From: Ruminococcaceae bacterium UBA3323 | GTDB taxonomy: Bacteria; Bacillota; Clostridia; Oscillospirales; Acutalibacteraceae | NCBI GenBank assembly: GCA_002361935.1 | Contig: DESD01000021.1 | Location: 1-64,000 of the forward strand | Reading direction: 5' to 3' | Length of the DNA: 64,000 nt | Part shown: positions 60,622-64,000 of the stretch, piece after piece | Layout of the letters: every line of letters begins with the position of its first letter | Numbering within the stretch: the stretch's first letter is position 1 | Made by a program: the position numbers and the translations under genes | The notes under the pieces: model-generated | What the model was told of the DNA's origin: nothing | Databases searched by the model: none | What the model saw: only the letters and a program-made list of their open reading frames with translations

Positions 60622-60645
60622 AAAAACACCTCTTTAAATATCAAT

Positions 60646-62049
60646 TTAATACCTTAAAACTGCGTCAGCATCTCCGATACCATCATTATGAAGAAGCGGA
60701 AGAACGGCTGAGGATATATTTTCAAGCCCTATTGCTTTCAGCTTTTTTGAAAAAGGCTTTAACAACCTATCAAACTTTTTCAACACACTCTCGGCAATTT
60801 TATATTCAGGAGAGGATTTTTCAATATTTCCATCTCCCTTATATAAATTTGCAACTGCATCAATTATAAAGGGAACCACCTTTTTATTATAAACAGGTTT
60901 GATTTCATCTGATGAAACCTTTGAAGAAAAGCGTACAAATTTATAAACCTTACCAAAGGTTAAACGATTTAAACACTTTGATATTATTTGAAAAATAAAT
61001 TTATACTTCGCCGTAACCTCTTTTGAAAGGCTCATACCAACTGCAAAATCCATGAAGGCTTCATAATTGTTTTCTGCATTTTCAATTGCATCGGCTATTG
61101 AACCTAAAAAAAGCTTTTTTGTATATTCCGTAAGCGTTAATCCATCTGTATCAATGCCTGCAACATGATCAGCAAAAAAGCTTTTCACATCTATTTTTCT
61201 TTCATCCGGAATTATTTCAATTTCTCTGTAAACAGGCGGAAAGCCTGTTAAGGCACCCGTTGAAATATCATAAAGCGTATTGCCGCTCGCGGTTGTAACA
61301 GATGAGATATTATGAACATGGCTATGCCCCGTTAAAATAAGCGGCAGACCCATATCAGCGAACTGCTTTGCTCTCAGTTCATGTTTATCAAGCATATCAT
61401 TGGCACCGATTAACCGATATAAAACAGATGGTGCAATTACAGGATGATGCGTCATTGCAACAAGAAACTGACCTTCCCTTTCTGCCCTTTCAACCTGAGC
61501 TTTTATCCATTCAAAGCAATCTTCGCTGTAACCGCAATGAGGGTTTCCGTAATCATCATTAAGCGCAAGAAGCCTATAGCCCTCAGATAGCTGAGCAACA
61601 TAAGACAACGACTCTTCATGAACTGAAATTGCATCATTATAACCAAATTCGCCGTAATAATCCATAAGCTTATCACGCACAAGTCTTGGAACAGGAACAG
61701 GCTTATTATTCTGATCTCTGCCGTAAGCGGGCATAAAGCCATCATCATAATCATGCGTGGCGGTAATTACATAAATCATTTTGCCCCTGTTTTTTAGTTC
61801 CTTAAGCACATCCCGCATTTCTTCATGAGAAGGAATTTCACCGTTATTTGTTAAATCACCGCTGATGAGAATGATATCAATTTCATCATTTCGGGAAAGC
61901 TTATTAAAAGTATCCCTAATGATTTCTTCACTGTATTTCACCAGCAGCTGTCCGCTTTCAGGAGGAAAATCATCAGAATTTCCGGCTATCCAGTTTCTTT
62001 TTGAATAGTAATGCGTATCGGTAATTACAGTAAATTTAAGTGGTTTCAT
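60646..62049 (-). CDS. Metallophosphoesterase, first gene of the glycoside operon
   Basis: A 467-residue calcineurin-like phosphoesterase. Metal blocks are FTVITDTHYYS (DxH), LISGDLTNNGE (GD), VITATHDYDDGF (here ATHD replaces the usual GNHD, keeping the histidine), MTHHPVIA and LTGHSHVHN. About 200 C-terminal residues after the catalytic part are helical and unmatched. No signal peptide. It leads the GH4-GH38-GH29 operon and might dephosphorylate a sugar phosphate or lipid-linked sugar, but this is only context. Start 62049 follows AGAGGTG. Confidence 0.85.
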   Translation of the reverse strand: MKPLKFTVITDTHYYSKRNWIAGNSDDFPPESGQLLVKYSEEIIRDTFNKLSRNDEIDIILISGDLTNNGEIPSHEEMRDVLKELKNRGKMIYVITATHDYDDGFMPAYGRDQNNKPVPVPRLVRDKLMDYYGEFGYNDAISVHEESLSYVAQLSEGYRLLALNDDYGNPHCGYSEDCFEWIKAQVERAEREGQFLVAMTHHPVIAPSVLYRLIGANDMLDKHELRAKQFADMGLPLILTGHSHVHNISSVTTASGNTLYDISTGALTGFPPVYREIEIIPDERKIDVKSFFADHVAGIDTDGLTLTEYTKKLFLGSIADAIENAENNYEAFMDFAVGMSLSKEVTAKYKFIFQIISKCLNRLTFGKVYKFVRFSSKVSSDEIKPVYNKKVVPFIIDAVANLYKGDGNIEKSSPEYKIAESVLKKFDRLLKPFSKKLKAIGLENISSAVLPLLHNDGIGDADAVLRY

Positions 62050-62103
62050 ATATTGCACCTCTTTAACCTTCTTACCCTTATACAAACATTGTTTACAAAG
62101 AAT

Positions 62104-62132
62104 AGTATAGCCGTTTTAAATTAAATTGAAAA
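62104..62132 (-). promoter_or_regulatory. Probable promoter of the glycoside operon
   Basis: Minus strand TATACT (62104-62109) with a poor -35, TTTTCA (62127-62132), 17 bases apart. The weak -35 fits activation by a regulator bound upstream, such as the AraC protein encoded opposite. Confidence 0.5.
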
Positions 62133-62139
62133 GACATAT

Positions 62140-62170
62140 AAACGACAAAAAATACAAATTTATGTCGTTT
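62140..62170. promoter_or_regulatory. Inverted repeat between the divergent operon and araC gene
   Basis: AAACGACA (62140-62147) and TGTCGTTT (62163-62170) form a perfect 8-bp inverted repeat separated by 15 bases. It lies between the operon -35 and the araC -35, the usual place for an AraC-family site. Confidence 0.55.
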
Positions 62171-62184
62171 TAAATAAATTATTC

Positions 62185-62213
62185 TTGATTAAGCATGCCC
62201 CTAATGTTACAAT
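62185..62213 (+). promoter_or_regulatory. Promoter of the AraC-family regulator gene
   Basis: TTGATT (62185-62190), exactly 17 bases, TACAAT (62208-62213), 23 bases before the ATG at 62236. Confidence 0.7.
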
Positions 62214-62235
62214 AGACAGCAAAGGGGATTTGTCT

Positions 62236-63078
62236 ATGGATATGACTTTAAATTACAATGAAAACAGAATAAAAATATTCAAGATATTCTCGGGCACTCT
62301 GGACGAAATCGTTATGATGCACGCACATACAAAAAACGGCTATGAACTTCATTTTATTGACTACGGAAAAGGCATTCTTGAAACAGAGCACGGGCAATAT
62401 GAATTAGCAAAAAATTCACTTTATATAACGGGGCCAAATGTGCTTCACAAGCAGATTCCCGACAAAAAAGAGCCTATGCATGAGCTATGCGTTTATTTTA
62501 AAATATCAAAATCTAAAAATGAAAGCGGCGCCGTCGGTGACTTTACCTCAAAAAAATTTTGGATAGGAAAAAGCAATAATGAAGTAAGAAAGCTATTTAA
62601 GCAAATGGTTACAGAAAGCGAAAAAAACTCCGTCCACAAAAAGGACATCCTTTCCTCGCTTGCAATCAGATTGATTACAGAAATCGCAAGGCTCTATTAT
62701 CCAAACAGCGAAGCTGATTCCGCTCAAACCAACAGTACGGATCTTAACGAAAACCGATCGTGGATACTGGATCAATTATTGCTGGAAGACTGCAGCAAGG
62801 TAAAGCTTGCTGATTTTGCAAAAAACATGGGTGTTTCACCACGGCAGGCGGAAAGAATTATTAAGGATTACTACGGCTCATCCTTTAAAAAACTCCGCTA
62901 TGAAGCAAAAATGGCAATGGCGGCAACTCTTCTTGAAGAGAAAAATATTACGATTGAAGAATGTGCCGTAAAATGCGGCTATACCTGCTCTGCAGCATTC
63001 ATAACGGCATTTAAGCAAAAATATAATGTAACGCCAAAGAGTTATTGGGAAACCCTGAATGAAAGAAGGAAGACCTAG
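62236..63078 (+). CDS. AraC-family transcriptional regulator
   Basis: A 280-residue regulator with an N-terminal cupin-like sensor domain (about 20-110, HTKNGYELHFIDYGKGILETEHGQYELAKNSLYITGPNVLHK) and a C-terminal AraC domain with two helix-turn-helices (VKLADFAKNMGVSPRQAERIIKDYYGSSF and ITIEECAVKCGYTCSAAFITAFKQKYNVTPKSYW). I start at 62236 (AAGGGGAT 8 bases before). The longer frame to 62185 starts in the promoter. Divergent from the glycoside operon, so it is its probable activator, with sugar as effector. Confidence 0.92.
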   Translation: MDMTLNYNENRIKIFKIFSGTLDEIVMMHAHTKNGYELHFIDYGKGILETEHGQYELAKNSLYITGPNVLHKQIPDKKEPMHELCVYFKISKSKNESGAVGDFTSKKFWIGKSNNEVRKLFKQMVTESEKNSVHKKDILSSLAIRLITEIARLYYPNSEADSAQTNSTDLNENRSWILDQLLLEDCSKVKLADFAKNMGVSPRQAERIIKDYYGSSFKKLRYEAKMAMAATLLEEKNITIEECAVKCGYTCSAAFITAFKQKYNVTPKSYWETLNERRKT

Positions 63079-63134
63079 GGTCCCTGCATAAAGAATACTT
63101 CTTTACGTAGGGTGTCCCTAAGTCTTCCTTCTTT
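63062..63134. terminator. Large hairpin between araC and the GH28-like gene
   Basis: A 73-base interrupted palindrome: a perfect 13-bp outer stem (63062-63074 with 63122-63134), TAGGG/CCCTA, CCCT/AGGG and an inner TAAAGAA/TTCTTTA with a 3-base loop. It includes the last codons of both convergent genes. TTTATTT follows on the plus strand and CTTTC on the minus. It probably terminates both transcripts, but it is much larger than the other terminators here. Confidence 0.7.
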
Positions 63135-64000
63135 ATTTATCTGTATTCAAATCTTCAACATAATCAAATGCAAGTTCGCTGCACGAGCGAGGAGTGCAGG
63201 TGTAACCCTTATAATCAACATTCTTTGCATGCCTTACGAAGATACCATAGCACGGCAAATCCCAATATCCGCTGTATTTATGGTCTATAAAATAATGATG
63301 TGATACTCTTGTAATTTCAGGATAATCACTCATGGATTTTTCGCTAACGGATTTTTTAACAGAAAGATGTTCCTTTGTATCACGATAAGCAACACTGAAG
63401 TTTTCAAGCGTTACATTCTGAACATAATATGTTTTTCCGTCAGCCTCACAACCTGTTATGGCAGACGGCATTTCGGCATTTTTTGCCTTCACATTTTTAA
63501 TTGAAATATCCGATATACCGCCCACATTCTTTTCAACATACCTCAGTCTGTTTCCAAGCCATATAAGAAGCGGCGAGCTGATTCCATCCATTTCTATATC
63601 AGATATTTTTACATTTTCAATAAAGCTTCCGTCCGCCGATTCAATCGCAATTCCGCTGTAGCCATAGGTCATACCGTCAGGCATAAAGAAATAACAATTG
63701 TCAACCTGAACATTATCAACGCTTTTTGCTGTTTCGGTACCGATTTTAAAACAGTTTGCAAGGCTTGAAACGGTACAGTCTGAAACCGTAACACCATGAA
63801 TGCCCATATCAATGGGTTTCAGAACAATTGCATCATCGCCCGTTGCAATAAAGCAATGATGAATGCTGATATCATTTCCGCCTAAAATATCAATACCGTC
63901 TGTATTGGCAACATGCATATTATTATCTATAACAACATTACCGATATCAACCTGATCGCAGTTATTTATAACAAGCGTCCAAGTTGCACTTTCATTTAAT
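63133..64000 (-). CDS. GH28-like polygalacturonase/right-handed beta-helix glycosidase (partial)
   Basis: The C-terminal 288 or so residues of a beta-helix glycoside hydrolase that continues past the right edge. The frame is open to base 64000, and reads WTLVINNCDQVDIGNVVIDN before MHVANTDGIDI, so the ATG at 63918 is internal. GH28 marks are NTDGIDI and IATGDDAIVLKP (catalytic Asp pair); the usual GHG appears as GIHGVTV. KIGTE replaces the RIK motif, suggesting a substrate other than plain polygalacturonan. Signal peptide cannot be judged. Confidence 0.85.
   Translation of the reverse strand, partial: LNESATWTLVINNCDQVDIGNVVIDNNMHVANTDGIDILGGNDISIHHCFIATGDDAIVLKPIDMGIHGVTVSDCTVSSLANCFKIGTETAKSVDNVQVDNCYFFMPDGMTYGYSGIAIESADGSFIENVKISDIEMDGISSPLLIWLGNRLRYVEKNVGGISDISIKNVKAKNAEMPSAITGCEADGKTYYVQNVTLENFSVAYRDTKEHLSVKKSVSEKSMSDYPEITRVSHHYFIDHKYSGYWDLPCYGIFVRHAKNVDYKGYTCTPRSCSELAFDYVEDLNTDK

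Noticed and set aside
62050..62184. CcpA cre site in front of the glycoside operon
   Set aside because: TTGTAAACAATG near 62086 is palindromic-looking but does not match the TGWAARCGYTWNCA pattern at its central CG.
1..64000. tRNA, rRNA or CRISPR loci
   Set aside because: No cloverleaf-like sequence, rRNA signature or regularly spaced repeats were seen in the intergenic gaps.

Overview
The window reads as chromosome of an endospore-forming Clostridia bacterium, most likely an Oscillospirales/Ruminococcaceae-type gut organism. This rests on the sporulation genes yabP, yabQ and spoVB, a PolC replicase, the MurT/GatD pair, HemZ, RqcP, the Clostridia-type gene orders, AT-rich intergenic DNA with purine-rich ribosome binding sites, and a cytoplasmic glycan-degradation operon. 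I find no tRNA or rRNA gene, CRISPR array, insertion sequence or prophage. No gene-free stretch exceeds 300 bases.

Layout. 1-4.4 kb (minus strand): nrdR with two NrdR boxes, a DMT exporter, a type Ic aspartate aminotransferase, and dinB with a 76-aa partner behind a promoter carrying a LexA box. 4.4-9.8 kb (plus strand): two GPH-type sugar transporter loci. The first has an intrinsic terminator in its leader and a membrane HEYGH protein plus a HAD phosphatase downstream. The second sits beside a TetR regulator, and the same palindromic operator lies in front of both genes. 9.8-13.3 kb (minus): a flavin/PNPOx protein, an alpha/beta hydrolase that looks frameshifted, an RlmL-type rRNA methyltransferase, and a lone class I fumarase alpha subunit. 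13.4-17.6 kb (minus): the conserved spoVB-mazG-hup-rqcP-yabP-yabQ-divIC sporulation and division cluster. 17.7-31 kb (minus): a coiled-coil protein, then hemZ-MBL-dtd-relA-recJ, which is joined without a gap to a histidine operon (hisE, I, A, B, a DUF3006/ComEC-like pair, hisD, and a hisZ-hisG fusion).

31-41.2 kb (minus): polC-ispG-rseP-dxr-cdsA-uppS-frr-pyrH. This is the usual rpsB-operon order, but PolC lacks its exonuclease domain. 41.3-48.9 kb (minus): about 7.6 kb of small accessory genes (SGNH, NUDIX, XRE, MazG-like, GNAT, MmcQ, DUF3592, HAD phosphatases, a metallophosphoesterase) that separate pyrH from tsf-rpsB at 49-50.7 kb. 50.9-52.9 kb: gatD-murT (lipid II amidation). 53-54.6 kb (plus): inositol monophosphatase and a radical SAM protein.

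54.7-64 kb: an operon of metallophosphoesterase, GH4, GH38 alpha-mannosidase and GH29 alpha-fucosidase, with a divergent AraC regulator and a GH28-like gene that runs off the right edge. None of the operon enzymes shows a signal peptide, so short oligosaccharides are probably imported and then trimmed in the cytoplasm.

The most interesting points are the exonuclease-less PolC, the HisZ-HisG fusion with an 8-nt phased TrpR-like operator, the terminator hairpin that contains the yabP ribosome binding site, the terminator in the first transporter's leader, a 22-codon CxxC ORF coupled to a metallophosphoesterase, and the accessory insertion in the tsf/pyrH cluster. I do not see a clearly new defence or mobile system. 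All function calls come from reading the sequence without database searches.
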